A stretch of 64,000 bases of DNA from Caenorhabditis elegans (lineage: Eukaryota; Nematoda; Chromadorea; Rhabditida; Rhabditidae). Positions 49,460 to 61,667 of the stretch are shown one piece after another. Below the pieces are notes generated by a model that was not told where the DNA came from, searched no databases, and saw only the letters and a program-made list of their open reading frames with translations. Every line of letters starts with the position of its first letter. Positions within the stretch are counted from its first letter, which is position 1. Location of the stretch: positions 4,154,001-4,218,000 of the forward strand of contig NC_003279.8 in assembly GCF_000002985.6 (NCBI RefSeq), written 5' to 3'. The translations under genes were made by a program, and so were the position numbers.

Positions 49460-52400
49460 ATGACCAGTAGTGAAGATAATAATCCGTCGACGTCAGAGTC
49501 CCCAAAATGGCCGATTGGGTCATTTTTCGACAGGGTTAGATAACTTTATTATTTTTGTTGAATTTTATGTATCTTTTCAAATTGAACATAGTTTTTATTC
49601 AGCTTCAAAATATGTCAGATAATGAGACATGGAATATAGTTTATGGTGTCGATTCAACTTCGGAAACAGAGACAAAAGGATTTTCCTGGCGAGTTAAGGA
49701 AGAAATCAAACTTATTGGATTAAAGTGAGCAAAGAAATGGAAAGATTTTAAATTCATTTTTATTATTTCAGAATTACAAATAGTACAAAGAATAAGACAT
49801 TCATAGCCAAGGGAATGGTAGATTATATATCAGATTTTCTTCACAAAGCGACACGTAGTCTATGCCAATTTGATCATCGATTTTTCCCATCTGAATGGGT
49901 ATCTTACTATCTATTTTGCAAGTAATTTTTCTTAAATGAAAGTTGAAATTTTCCAGATATTACCAGAAAACTGCTGTGCTCAGCATTATTATTCGAGAGA
50001 ACAACCCGAGGGAAAGCATACAATGATTGTGGTCATTCGATTGTATCAAATTCAGAGTTCGTAGATTTTTTCTCGTGTAGAATTTATCTAATTTAACATT
50101 TAAACTTCAGTTTGTTTAAAGCGAACCAAGGAATCGAAAATTGGAAGTGGCCTACCAAGAAAACTAGAGGAAGATTCTAATATTTCTGAATTCCACAATG
50201 CTCATAGATTCTATCGAAGTTTTTTGGAAGCTGCTGTTGAGTGAGTTACCTATTTATTACGGGACCACCGAGTTCGGAGATTGCGTACTGTACAACATAT
50301 TAGACGAGCAAAATATTTCGTAGCGAAAACTATAGTAATTCTTTAAATGACTACTGTAGCGATGGAAACGAATTTATGTTCGAACTGTGGCAGCGGTATC
50401 AAATTATTTTTTTTTTCATTTTTGTGTTTTCTTTTAATATTTTATCAATTAAAACCAGCGCTACAGTAGTAATTTAAAGAGCTACTGTAGTTTTCGCTTC
50501 GAGATATTTTGCGCATAAAATATGTTGCACAATACGAATTCTCAGCATTTACCGTAATAGCACATCTTCGTTTAGTAATGAGATGTATGTTTGATAATTT
50601 GTAGTTTATGCCAAAAGGAAGTGTCGTCAGAAAACTTTATTATCAATAATAGCAAGCGACTAGATAATTGGGTGTCAGAAACGGATGTTTACTCGCTACA
50701 CCATGTCTATGAACTTTCAATATTCAGATATCTATACGGCTATAATATCATGTGGGAAATTGATGGCGGAGGACGATTGGAAGACGAAATTAATTGGTAT
50801 AATCAACATAATCCTTCTCGCACAGTTGGTCCCAATGATATGAATGGAGAAAATGAAATCCCAGCAGATAAATCTTCTAGAATGGGTAAAAGATCTTCGA
50901 AAATTCCAAAAATCAAAAAGTCTAAAAAGTCAAAGCATCACAAGAAGAAGAAAAGAAAGAGTAGGAGTGAAGATACTTCTGGCAACAGTTCACCTACCGT
51001 AATCGCAACAGATGGCTCTTCTCCCGAGTCAGAGGATCTTTCTGTGTTTCAACTGCTTAAAAAGATCGGAACAACTGTCAACTTTCAACAGATTAAGCAA
51101 GCTATGGAGGTTGTACAACAAGGAAGAAAGAGACTCTCTGAGAATGATCCAATTTCTGAAGATGACTCAAAACGATTACGCACTCAAAAATCTGCTTTTT
51201 GCATTAGATCAACGATTCCTTGTGATCCAAGACTTGAATCTAAAACATATCTCGAAATGTTAGAAAACGAGAGGATTAAAGAAGCAGCTAGAAAACGGTC
51301 GAAAAGCGTCGGTGAGTAATTTTATTTGTTTTTCAGAATTCACCTATTAAAGGTGGAGTAGAGCCAATCGGGATTTGGTTTAAATATAATAATGATTCAA
51401 AATGACGGAATATCATAATAAAACATTCCAAAAATTTTTAGATGTTTCATAATTTCCGGTCAAAGTTTTATCAAATTGCCTAACTATAAATTTTGAAAAG
51501 TATGAGGCTTTAAGGAAATCCAAAGTAATTTCGCATGTTCCGACCTCTACAATGTTTTAATACGATTTATTAAAACAAAATTACAGTATAAAAAATGTAG
51601 GAAAACAATTTATTTAGTCGACTTCCAAAATTATTATTGGCAAAAACTGAGTAATTGTCACCTTTTGACATTAAATAAAAAAATTTCAAAATTTTTTAAA
51701 AGTTTTATTTTGATATATTCGGCCATTTTGGCACTATAAAAGTAGGTTTTAACAATTTTCCCACTGGCGCTACTCCACTTTTGACAATATCTTGTAAATG
51801 TATCAATTTCAGATGATATTGAGCATGTGGCAGATACTGTTACTGATTCGTCAATTGAACTTGAAATCGAACGAATTCAAACATTTGAAGAAGAGCCTCG
51901 TCCAATCTCAATTTTCAACAATCCACGATTGAACTCTGGAGATGAAGATTCTACTAGAAATTCACCTTCCAGTGTTATTTCTCCACCAACTTCCGTTTTT
52001 ACAATGTCCCCAATTCATGAAGCACACTCTCAGGTTACATACGACAGTATTGCTCCACTGGAAAGTCCTGCTATCGACTCTGATGACGATTTTGACTTTT
52101 TCCCATCTTTGGTCGAGACAAGCTCGCGACCAGCGTCTTCCGAATTGAAAGACACGGAAGAGTGCTTGGACAATTCTCAGAGCATGGAAAAATATGGATA
52201 TATTGATTCTGAAAATAATTATCTTGAAATGGAACAAGAAGATACATCGAATTCAGAAGAAGATCAGCTCGAAATTGCTGATTCACCATCTTCTACAATC
52301 TCATCTGCACATGGAAGTTATGATACAGATCTTATCGATATAGAGGACAGCTCAGCTCATGAAACGATCCTACCAGATCAGGAAAAAGAAGAAGATGCTG

Positions 52401-54335
52401 AAATAATTTCAACCACTCAAAACTTTAGTCAAGTCCTTCATGTTGCTGAGACTACAACACCAGGTAAATTTATAGCTTCCATAATCCATAATGAGTGGCT
52501 AAAACTCAGTGCATTAAGATATATCAGCTAGTTTCAGAATTCTGCTAATTTTTTTATTTTAATTATTCCCTTTCTCAAATTGTACTAAACATCGATAATA
52601 ATTAATAAGTATTCTTAATTAATATTTACGGTGAGCTTTGTTGTTAAATTTTGAAATTGATTCACTTGGGGGTGGACGGCAAATTACCGGTTTTCCGATT
52701 TGCCGGAAGTTTTGGTTTTCGGCAAATTGCCGGTTTTCCGATTTGCCGGAAGTTTTGGTTTTCGGCAAATTGCCGGTTTTCCGATTCGCCGAAAGTTTAA
52801 ATATTCGGCAAATTGTCGGTTTTTCGATTTGACGGAAATTTTAATATGGGCAGATTGCCGATTTTCCGGAAAAAAATCGTTTGCCGCCCATCCCTGGTTC
52901 AACTGTTGAATTTGAATTTTATTTAAAAATTGATGTAATGTTTGTTTTGTTCAGATCACGTTGAAGAAGTTTCTTTGAAGGCTACAAACAATGTACCGGA
53001 ACGAGCTCCATTCACTATGTACTCTACAAAGAATCAGTTAGAACATCTCTCAACTCCCGAATACCCAACTGCAAGACGGATTTCTCTTCAATTCAAGCCA
53101 CTGAAGATTTCGAATCAAAAACCTGATATTTTCAAACAGTATCACTTGCCAACAATGAAAGAACTTGAGCATCTTCCGAAGCAGTTGCGGTATATGAGTA
53201 GATCAAATAAAACTGATAACAGATATTGGTTTGATGTCGGTACTGTGAAGAATGACTTTAAACGGAAACTTTTCGGAGACTATTACCGCGATTGGATGCG
53301 TTCCGGCCATTTTATGAGACATAAAGTGAATAGTGTATGTTCACAATTGGATGCAAATTGTCCTTACTTCATTCTAAAGGAAGAAACAAGAGATAGGTAT
53401 AATAGCTTTGGTTTTGGAATTTTGAATTTTCTAAGATCTATTTTCAGCCCAGCACTGATGCTCCAAATTGAAGAACTTCGCGATAAGCCTATTCCACTGG
53501 AACTACTGAGCAAAATGGTTTGCATCAGAATGAATGCCAGATTTTTTATCGATTATTTCGACCAAGTTTCTTGTTTAACTCCAGCCTGCTGGGTAAGTTG
53601 AATTTTTGTTTTTTTTTAACTTGAAAAATATTACGGGAACACGAAATTCTGAGAATACGTATTGTGCAACACATCTGACGCGCAAATTATCTTGTAGCGG
53701 GAACTACAGTAATTCTTTAAATTACTACTGTAGCACTGGTCCCACTTTTGAGTTGTTTTTGTCACGATTTATTGACGATTTCTAAAGTATCGTCGAAATG
53801 ACAACAACCAACGAAAAAATAAATATCGAAAATAAATTCGTTTCTAAAGTCCAGTTAGTAAATCGTTCCCGTAAATTGCCACCAGCGCTACAGTAGTCAT
53901 TTAAAGAATTGCTGCGGTTTTCGCTACGATATACTTTGCGCGTCAGATCTATTGCACAATACGCATTCTCAGAATTAAGTGTTTCCGTAATATCTTGGAA
54001 ATTAAAAATTAAATATGATTTTTTTTCAGGCCAACATAGATTTAAATAAACTTGGCGACTTCACAAGTTCTGATGACGAAGTTGCAGACATTGGAAAAAG
54101 CTTTCTTGCAACATTATCCGATCTTCCAGATATGCCAACTGAAGTGGTTATGACTATTAAGAAGAACTCCCACATTTTATACAAAAAAATTATGAGTGAC
54201 TTAGTGAGAACCATGTTCATTTTGAAATTGGATAGTGATGGCAAACCACATTTCTTCTATGATGGTGCATTTGACATAAAGCCGAAGGTTAGACGATCTC
54301 CACCATCTCCATCAAATAGTGAGATCTCATTGTAA
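49460..54335 (+). CDS. Unrecognised 934-aa acidic/basic protein, 10 exons
   Basis: Ten exons (49460-49534, 49603-49724, 49772-49898, 49957-50056, 50111-50240, 50605-51311, 51813-52463, 52955-53396, 53448-53592, 54030-54335) all join in frame to 934 residues. I do not recognise the family. The first 330 or so residues look folded (SFFDRLQNMSDNETWNIVYG, FPSEWILPENCCAQHYY). They are followed by a Lys-rich, NLS-like run (SKKSKHHKKKKRKSRS), a long Ser/Glu/Asp-rich disordered middle, and a second folded-looking region (RYWFDVGTVKNDFKRKLFGDYYRDW, PTEVVMTIKKNSHILYKKIM). I see no zinc finger, membrane span or enzyme motif. A nuclear role is inferred only from the basic run and from its place behind a splicing-factor gene in a likely operon. 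Confidence 0.8.
50263..50570. repeat. Fold-back MITE in intron 5 of the 934-aa gene
   Basis: The left part ATTCTTTAAATGACTACTGTAGCG pairs with CGCTACAGTAGTAATTTAAAGAG in the right part. The outer parts (TTGCGTACTGTACAACATAT and ATATGTTGCACAATACG) also pair. Confidence 0.8.
52676..52885. repeat. Tandem repeat of GGCAAATTGCCGG units in intron 7
   Basis: Units of about 43 bp (GGCAAATTGCCGGTTTTCCG then ATTTGCCGGAAGTTTTGGTTTTC) repeat about four times with increasing divergence. The motif resembles the repeat in hop-1 intron 5 (about 54820-55000). Confidence 0.85.
53629..53993. repeat. Fold-back MITE in intron 9 of the 934-aa gene
   Basis: This is a second copy of the family at 50263-50570 (TACGTATTGTGCAACACAT, AATTACTACTGTAGC, then their mirror images). 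The copies differ in the AT-rich centre and in many single bases. Confidence 0.8.
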
Positions 54336-54591
54336 TTTCTATATAATTTATTCATAACTTTATGCATTTTCTTCTGTTTTTTGTTGCAATTTCTTTCCCT
54401 TCCACCGGTTCGCTTCCCTGTTTCTATGATCCTCCCTTACCCTTGAATAATCTCCTTTCAATGTTTTTCTTGTTTTTGTTTTACTTGTGTTTTGATTTTT
54501 GAGCTCAAAGTTTTCAAATGTAAATATTTATATACTACATCATCTTTAGAACAACCCGGTCACAAAACAAATAGCACAATATTATGAAAAT

Positions 54592-56340
54592 TTAAATTAA
54601 AATTAGCTGTGAGGTGCACAGATCGGTGAATGGGGTTAATGCGATATGGGAGGAGAAGTAGAATATTGCTGCAATTGCCAACGGGAACGGCAATGCTGGA
54701 AGTGCAGTTTGAGATAATGTGACAATTGGCAGAGTAATTGTCAAACCAACAAGATTGGATACGAAGCACGCGACGACAGTTGGAAGTGGGCACGTCTGAA
54801 ATGCTTAGAATTTGAATTGCCAGAAATTTTCAATTTGGGTAATTTGCCGGAAATTATCATTTTCGGCGAATTGCGGGTTTGCCGAAAAATTTCAATTCCG
54901 GCAAAGTGTCGATTTGCTGATTTGGTGGAATTTTCATTTTTAGCAAATTGCCGATTTGCCGGAAAATTTCAATTCCGGCAAAGTGCCGATTTGCCGGAAA
55001 TGTTTTAAAAAAGTTTAATGGATTTTCTGTAAAATTCAAAAATTATCTTTAATTGGGTAAATTACGACAGAAAACTACACGAAAAGTGTAAAAAAAATCA
55101 AACTTTTAAAATTTTTAAAAACCCATTCAAACTCACTTGAACAGTATTTCCCAACATCAGTGAATAAAATACAAAATCTCCCATTCCTAACCGAATTGTT
55201 CCTTCAACTTCTCGTACTTCTCCTGAAAAAAATAATTTTTAAAAATTATTCTAGATATACATTTCACTAACTAATCTGTCTGGGAATCACTGGAGGCCTC
55301 AAAAGTGAATCAGATTCCAAAAGCCTTGAACTCGATGAATTGTTGAATTCAGTTAGCGGGGTACTGTTTGATCGTGTTGTGTCAGGGGAATCCACTTCAT
55401 TCACGTATGAACTTGCTGAAATTATTGAGTTTTTCAAAAAAAAAAATGAAACGACACTTTAAAGGTACACGCTGATTTTTCTGAGTGGGTCTTGCCACTA
55501 GGGATGTGGATTTTTTAAAGTTTTTTATGAGACCGGGTACCGTAGTTTTAGCTTTAATTGTTTTTTTATATTTTGGGCTTTTATTGTGTAGCTTACAATT
55601 GTATAAAATAGCTGGAAATTTGTCGTCTCCGCGTCGATTCGCAGTTTCCACGAGCATTTTTAATGGTCCACACGGTGTCAGAACAGCAACAATATCCCAA
55701 AATGAAATCGCTGTTAATGCCATCCAAACAGTCCAGTCGGGAAGAATATTGAGAATAAAAATTGCAGTTAGACCTGCGAGCATAATAAGATAAAATTGAT
55801 GAAGTCGTCGATGGGATTTCCAGTGGAGACATGTTATTCCAAGACCACCGAATTGGAGAATAAGGAAGAAAAATGTTGGTACAGATACTGGAATTGATTG
55901 GGCTTCAGCTATTCTTTGGAAATGGAAAACTGAGTAAACCAGCAGAATTCCAATGCTGTTGGCTAATACGTATACTTTTATGGCCTGAAAAATTCAAAAA
56001 TTAAAATAAAAAGTCCTTAAACATTAAGTTATTACCTTATAAAACTTCATCTGATAACAAAAAACTCCCAAACTAGTCGTCAAAATCAAAAATCCAATCA
56101 AATACAAAGTGATTGTCCCGCTATCCGCGGTATCGTATGAATGGAACAGTCCGTATACTCTGAAATTGCAAATTTTAGAAATTTTAAGATTTTTAATATT
56201 AAAACTAACACTTTAGATTGTTCTTGTTGTTCTGGCTGGCTGAGTTTCACATTTATCGCGACGAACAACATGCAAATTGCAACAGGATAGAGAACTCCTG
56301 TTATGGTTTTCCCGGAGTACACTCTTTTTGTTCTTGGCAT
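54592..56340 (-). CDS. hop-1: Presenilin HOP-1, gamma-secretase catalytic subunit, 358 aa
   Basis: Six minus-strand exons (56210-56340, 56036-56159, 55597-55984, 55272-55415, 55137-55222, 54592-54795) give 358 residues, matching my memory of HOP-1. Nine-span presenilin features are visible: the first catalytic Asp at about residue 182 in AISFWDIVAVL (FWD where most presenilins have YD), the second at about 278 in RLGMGDFVFY (GxGD), and the PAL motif at about 324-326 (TALPALPF). The cytoplasmic loop between the two Asp residues is very short and Ser/Asn-rich. HOP-1 acts in intramembrane cleavage of LIN-12 and GLP-1 Notch, in part redundantly with SEL-12. Intron 5 carries a GGCAAATTGCCG-type repeat. 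The gene converges with the 934-aa gene, 256 bp apart. Confidence 0.96.
54820..55005. repeat. GCCGGAAATTTTC-type tandem repeat in hop-1 intron 5
   Basis: Repeated units with GCCGGAAAATTTCAATTCCG and GGCAAAGTGCCGATTT. Same motif class as 52676-52885 and the fragment near 63690. Confidence 0.75.
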
Positions 56341-56996
56341 TCTGAAAAATTTAATTTTAGTCAACAATACATTTTGATTCGTTAGAAAATTACTGGAAAA
56401 AAGAATTGAATAAAAAAGAAAAAATTTTAAAGTGAGAGTTACTGTAGTTTTTAAAGGAGCATAGCTAAATTGTCACTTGTGGTCCCGCATAGAACAAACT
56501 ACAGTAGCGAATTTTACATTTATTGATTTTTTATCTTATTTTTTCTTTTGCTTTTAAAAGCTTTATCTCGTTTCAAACAACGTTTTTGGTTTTTCTTTTT
56601 TATAAAAAAAAGTTTTTTACAACTCTTCACAAAATGAAAATATTGCTTTAAGAATTCAATCATGGAAAACAAATCCAATCAAAAAATCTGTTCCAGTATG
56701 GTTTTTTAATCAAAAAACCTCAAATATTTATTTATTCCAGTTTACATTTTCTTTGCAATCATGTCTAGAAAGTGTGTGGTTTTGAAGGTTACTGTGAGGG
56801 GTGCAACTGTGCTCCACCGCACCGCCCAAACCACCTATTTTCAAACAAATGCATGTCCTTTTTTGTGCCAAATATTTCTTCCCTATATATTCTACTCGAT
56901 TTATGTACTGAAAAACGTCATTTTTTGTATTTTCTCACTTATTTTCATCTGGATTCATGCAATTTCATTATCTTTCAGGTCGGCTTCCGTTTCATA
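56341..56996. promoter_or_regulatory. Divergent promoter region, hop-1 and swsn-2.2
   Basis: About 0.66 kb of AT-rich DNA between outward-facing starts. A TCTTTCAG acceptor at about 56971-56978 precedes the swsn-2.2 ATG by 18 bp and may be a spliced-leader site or the end of a 5' UTR intron. A fragment resembling the window's MITE family lies near 56440-56520. Confidence 0.5.
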
Positions 56997-58512
56997 ATGC
57001 ATTCTCAACAGCGCCCGAATCCCCAGATGAATAGGCACCCCTATGGGGTAAGAATTGTCAATTTTCTACAACTAACATTATCGGTCTTTGATATATTTAA
57101 ATATTTTAATTTTAGACACCAGGAAGTGCTCCACAAATGCGACGCCCGGGAGGTTTTGCTGGTCAGCCGCCACAAATGCATGGGCCTCGAATGGTTGCAC
57201 CGCCGGCTGCTCCATTGCCGAAAAAGAAGAAGTATGCGGATAAATGTATTCATCCAAAGGTTTTAATTTATTTATTTTGACGGAAATGTGAAATTTAAAT
57301 ATTCAGATTCGCGAGCTTGAGCCAGACGCAGAAAACTACATGGCACTCCTGGCCTCTGAGCAGAAGCTTGATTCAACGCTCTCTCGAAAGAAGTTGGATA
57401 TTCAAGAAGCTCTGAAACGCCCGAGTAAAGTCAAGAAGCGTCTTCGTATTTACATTTCTCACACTTTTATCGAAGAGAAGCAACCGGAGAAAGATACTGA
57501 TGAAGCTTCTCTCCCGATGTGGGAACTTCGTGTTGAAGGACGGCTTCTCGATGAGCAGCCACCGGCTCCTGCCATTCCAGGCCAAAGACCAGTTCCGAAA
57601 AGAAAATTTAGTTCATTTTTCAAGTCTCTGGTTATTGAGCTTGACAAAGAAATGTACGGACCGGATCAGCATCTTGTTGAGTGGCATCGCACACCACAAA
57701 CCAACGAAACTGATGGATTCCAAGTGAAACGAGCCGGCGATCGTCCTGTCAAGTGCAGAATCCTCTTGCTGCTCGACAATCATCCAGCGAAATTCAAGCT
57801 TCATCCACGGCTTGCCAAAGTTCTCGGAATTGCTACAGAAACTCGTCCGAAGATTATCGAAGCTCTCTGGCAGTACATCAAAACTCATGGACTTCAAGAT
57901 CCTCAAGAACGGGACATTATCAATTGTGATACATTTTTGAGTCAATGTTTCGGAGTGAATAGAATGAGATTTATGGAAGTGCCAAACAAATTGCATCAAC
58001 TACTTCAACAAACTGATCCATTGGAGTTCAATCATATAATTCAACGACCAAAAGAAGGGCAGGAACAAGTATCAACTTGCTACGACATTGATGTTGAGAT
58101 GGAAGATCCAGTGAAACAGTTTATGCATACTTTCGTTCATAGTCCAGGACTTGCCAATGATATTCAAACTCTTGATCAAAAGTGTTATGATATTATCGAA
58201 CAGATCAACGAACTGAAGACTCGCCGCGATTTCTACGCAAGATTCTACACCGAACCCGCAGAATTCATCAAAAGCTGGGTGATGAGCCAGAATTCGGACC
58301 TGAAGACTATGAACGAGCTGAGCGGGGATCTTGAGGCAGAACGATTCGCTGAATCCTACGTGAGACCTGAAACAGAGGAAGGAGTTCAAAGGTATTTGCC
58401 GTTTTTTTTCGGTTTTTTTCAAAGTAAAATGTTTTCTTTCAGATACATGTTCCAAAAGGTGAACCAGAAGCGACACGAGTTGGAGCAAAGTCTTGGTGTT
58501 CGATCAAATTAA
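56997..58512 (+). CDS. swsn-2.2: SWI/SNF subunit BAF60/SMARCD type, 449 aa
   Basis: Four exons (56997-57047, 57116-57259, 57307-58391, 58443-58512) give 449 residues. A Pro/Gln/Met-rich start is followed by KKKKYADKCIHPKIRELEPDA, then RKLDIQEAL- and RLRIYISHTF-type segments typical of SMARCD. The SWIB domain (about residues 215-300) has FKLHPRLAKVLGIATETRPKIIEALWQYIKTHGLQDPQERDIINCD. A helical C-terminus follows. BAF60 subunits link SWI/SNF remodelling complexes to transcription factors. C. elegans has two paralogues, and the place next to hop-1 marks this as swsn-2.2 (ham-3). It probably heads an operon with the gene 229 bp downstream. Confidence 0.95.
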
Positions 58513-58741
58513 ATTTTTTTTTCAAATAATCTATAAGGTCTCAAAAACTCACTTAAATTTTGATGTTTCTAAAATTGCAAGTTATTGATTTATTCATTTA
58601 TTTATTCTTCATTCATTCATGTACAAAAAATACGCTCTTTGTTAAATGAATTTCACGTGACCTCTCTATAAACATCGTATTTAAATGCTCAGGGATGGGG
58701 GTTGAGATTATTAATTACTATTTCTTTGAATTTGAATTGCG

Positions 58742-60261
58742 ATGGATTCCGATGAAGAGATTCTGTCTTCGTATTCTAGTTTGACTGTGACTTCAAGGTA
58801 ATTTTTTTTGGTTGGAAAGTCTGAAATATAATTTTTATATTTAATATCAGAAATGAGACGACTATTTCCACAAGAGATTCTGCCAGCAACGCGATGCCCG
58901 TTGTCGTTGTTGATGATGAGATTTTTGAGGATGCCAGCAGTGATATTAGTATTTTGTTCGTTTGGGAATTCTTTGCTCAGTTTTCAAAAATCCCTCGATT
59001 TTTAGAACAAAACGCCAAGAATCATCGTCAATTCATTTGGATAGATCCAAAATGCGAAAAGCTGTTCATCAGGATCTGTGCACACACGATCAGAAGATCT
59101 TGGAGCCCTTGTTTCTGAGAAAGTGTGAACCGCATCGAGTCCGACAGGGCACAGCGCCGCCTAATGTTATTCCGATTCAAAAAGTGGAAAACGTGGAGGC
59201 TAATAAGGTTTGTGATGATGAGTTGTTGTGCCACGTGGAATTTGAAATCGAGATGCACCCGCGCTCGACGGTCAAATGAAAACGATCCGCCCCCAAACGT
59301 TGGGTCTCGTTAGGAACTGCTGGCAAAACTGTAAATTCAAATGTTTCTTTTACATTCGACGTGAAAAATTTAACGAAAAATCCTTGAAAATTGGTGAAAC
59401 GAATTGAAAATGTTTAAATTATGGCCAATACCTAACGAGACCCAACGTTTTGGGGGCGGAGCGTTTTTATTTGGCCATAGAGCGCGCGCCCCTATAATAA
59501 AAACCAATTGATTTTTCAGAAATTCACTGGCCATTCTGCACTTCTCGTCAGTCTCAACACCCCGACCTACTGTGTCCGCTACCTGGCCGCCAATGCAGTT
59601 CACACTCCGAAAAATGTGCTGATCTTCGCTTCACCACTGTCCTATGTGCGATTTGTTGCTCGCCCCGATCCACAGAGAACAAATGTAATCGTTTCGGAAA
59701 TTAAAAAAATGTAGACCTAATTTTTTTTCCAGCAATCAGTTTTCGAAGATCCATCTGAAACGGTTCGGCTTATGATGGCTCCTGACGTGGCAAAAGTCGC
59801 TCAGAAAATGCTTCCCAAATGGCAAACTGTCACTTTCACATTGGCATTCGGAAAGCATGTGGCTGTGAAGTACCGGATCATTGAAGTTCGCAAGCAACCT
59901 GTCACCTACGTCAAAGCTAAAGCTGATCGTGTGAAGCGCGTGTCGACAAGTACTCTTTACCGTACCGAGCCAGTGCAGGTGAGTTGTGTGAATTCTAATT
60001 TCAAGGGTTTACAATTTTATATTTTAGAGAGTCGACTATTGGCGCAGTTTCAAGTCAAATGAGCTGAAGCTCTCGACTGTTGAGAAGAATGATCCGCAAA
60101 TAGTGAAACGTGTGTTTCTCGAGCAACAAAGTTTGAATTGGGACCCTTCTGGAGTTATTGGGACTGAGAAAGAGCATCATCACAAGACGATCGTTAAATC
60201 GAAGAAAATTAAGACTGGAGAGGAATTGAATCTGATGTGGCAGCGAACTGATTTTCATTAA
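58742..60261 (+). CDS. Unrecognised 335-aa protein behind swsn-2.2
   Basis: Six exons (58742-58797, 58851-58955, 59006-59207, 59520-59684, 59733-59978, 60028-60261) join to 335 residues. I do not recognise it. The N-terminus is acidic and Ser-rich (MDSDEEILSSYSSLTVTSR). Residues from about 120 on look folded (FTGHSALLVSLNTPTYCVRYLA, VRFVARPDPQRTN, LAFGKHVAVKYRIIEVRKQP) and the C-terminus is basic. The end of exon 2 is the least certain point: donor GTTCGT at 58956 gives the right phase. No signal peptide, membrane span or catalytic motif is seen. The 229-bp spacing from swsn-2.2 suggests co-transcription. Intron 3 holds a small MITE. Confidence 0.78.
59283..59463. repeat. Small MITE with CCCCCAAACGTTGGGTCTCG ends
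   Basis: The left end at 59283-59313 and the right end at 59431-59463 are reverse complements over about 31 bp with one inserted base. The interior is AT-rich and non-coding. Confidence 0.85.
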
Positions 60262-60422
60262 TACTATTTCTGTTGTATAATTAGTTTTTCTTAGAATGAA
60301 AGTGTTTATAATTGAACAAATCGTAAAATTCTAGTGTTTTACTAATACCCATAAATAACATTTCCACTGGATATGTATATAAGTGAACTGGTAAGAAAGG
60401 ATATGGAAGTTTGCAAGTTGCA

Positions 60423-61667
60423 TTAAATGTTGTCGGAGGGATAAAGGATGTGTCGCTTCCCGCATTTATGATCCCAACACTTTAACGTGGGGTAACCCTG
60501 AAAAAAAAACACTATAATTTGTTTAATTCGTAACAAAACTTACTGGACAGAGAGATATATTGGGAAGTTTCCGCTGCCAAAATGGTGCAGTGACTGTTTT
60601 TCTGAAAGAAAATTGAGTTAATTCTCATAGTCTTCGACTGGCATCAATTACTTTTCAAGTTTTCGCACAACTCCATCATGAGCGAATGGGCAAATCTGTG
60701 GGGCAATACAATGCCCGTATTTGTGTAAAATGCATTCTTGATTCGACGATGATGGTACAGTCACAAAGAGTTTTAAGGTAGGACTGCTGTTGCTGGATGT
60801 AGATTTTTGCAGGGTTTTCTGAAAGAAATTCTTGATAACGGCGAAGTAAAATCGAGAAATAATTGTTTTACCTCGGTTGGTGATATTATTTTTTCTCTTT
60901 GTTGATGATTTTCCGAAGATGAAACATGTTTATCGCTGTTATCATCAGGCTCCGATATTACCCAACGTCTTTTAGTGGTTGATGGCTGGCTGTCTGTAAT
61001 TTCAACATTTAAAGCACTGATTTTTCTAAGAATTGATTACCATCTATAAATATTTGATCGGACGATGGACTGGCACCCGGTGATTGTGAAGAATCTGTTA
61101 TTATTTCTGTTGGAGCACATCGAACTTTTCGATTTAGAACGTACTTACTTCCTGAAAAATCTGTATTAGCTTATTATTAAAAAACTTGCAACAAACTGTC
61201 ATATTCGTTTCTAGATGGTTGCGATGCATCGCTTCCGGCATATATTTCAGCGTCCGCGTAATCACTCTGCTTCTTTTCCGGAAAAGTGTGATATTTATCA
61301 TCAATTTTTTCGCTTGGAATTTTCAGCTTGTTCTGTAATTTTATATTATAAGGAAAACGGACAAAACGTGAGGTTTTTACCCTTAGCAGCAAGTTTTTCT
61401 TGTTAATTTCCTCTCGAAAATCAATCCATGATTGCAGTGTTTGCTCAGAAACTGAATTAATTATAGATTCTTGCATTGCTCTGTTCTCCGGGTCGGTCGA
61501 GCTTCCCAATTCGTGTGGGCCCAGGTTCCATGATTTTGGCGGATTTCTCGTTCGAGAATAACTATGTGAATTATCTGAACAATTTCAATAATTATTTTTT
61601 TGTATTTTTCAAGAGTAGTCTTAAAGAACTCACTTGTGGAATAGTAGTGAAAGCCGTGATGATACAT
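60423..61667 (-). CDS. CCCH zinc-finger protein, 298 aa, 8 exons
   Basis: Eight minus-strand exons (61634-61667, 61381-61574, 61197-61332, 61041-61151, 60872-60993, 60652-60818, 60544-60601, 60423-60497) join in frame to 298 residues. The first two-thirds is hydrophilic and probably disordered, with a possible nuclear signal (TTKRRW). Near residue 235 the spacing C-x7-C-x5-C-x3-H (ECILHKYGHCIAPQICPFAH) is that of a CCCH zinc finger, a fold often used for RNA binding. A further Cys/His group near the C-terminus (LKCWDHKCGKRH) does not fit the same spacing. I do not recognise a named orthologue. The 5' end is uncertain: an acceptor at about 61708 precedes the chosen ATG. Confidence 0.78.

Noticed and set aside
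52638-52909. Frames rich in Phe/Gly/Lys on both strands
   Set aside because: They come from the tandem GGCAAATTGCCGG repeat inside an intron.
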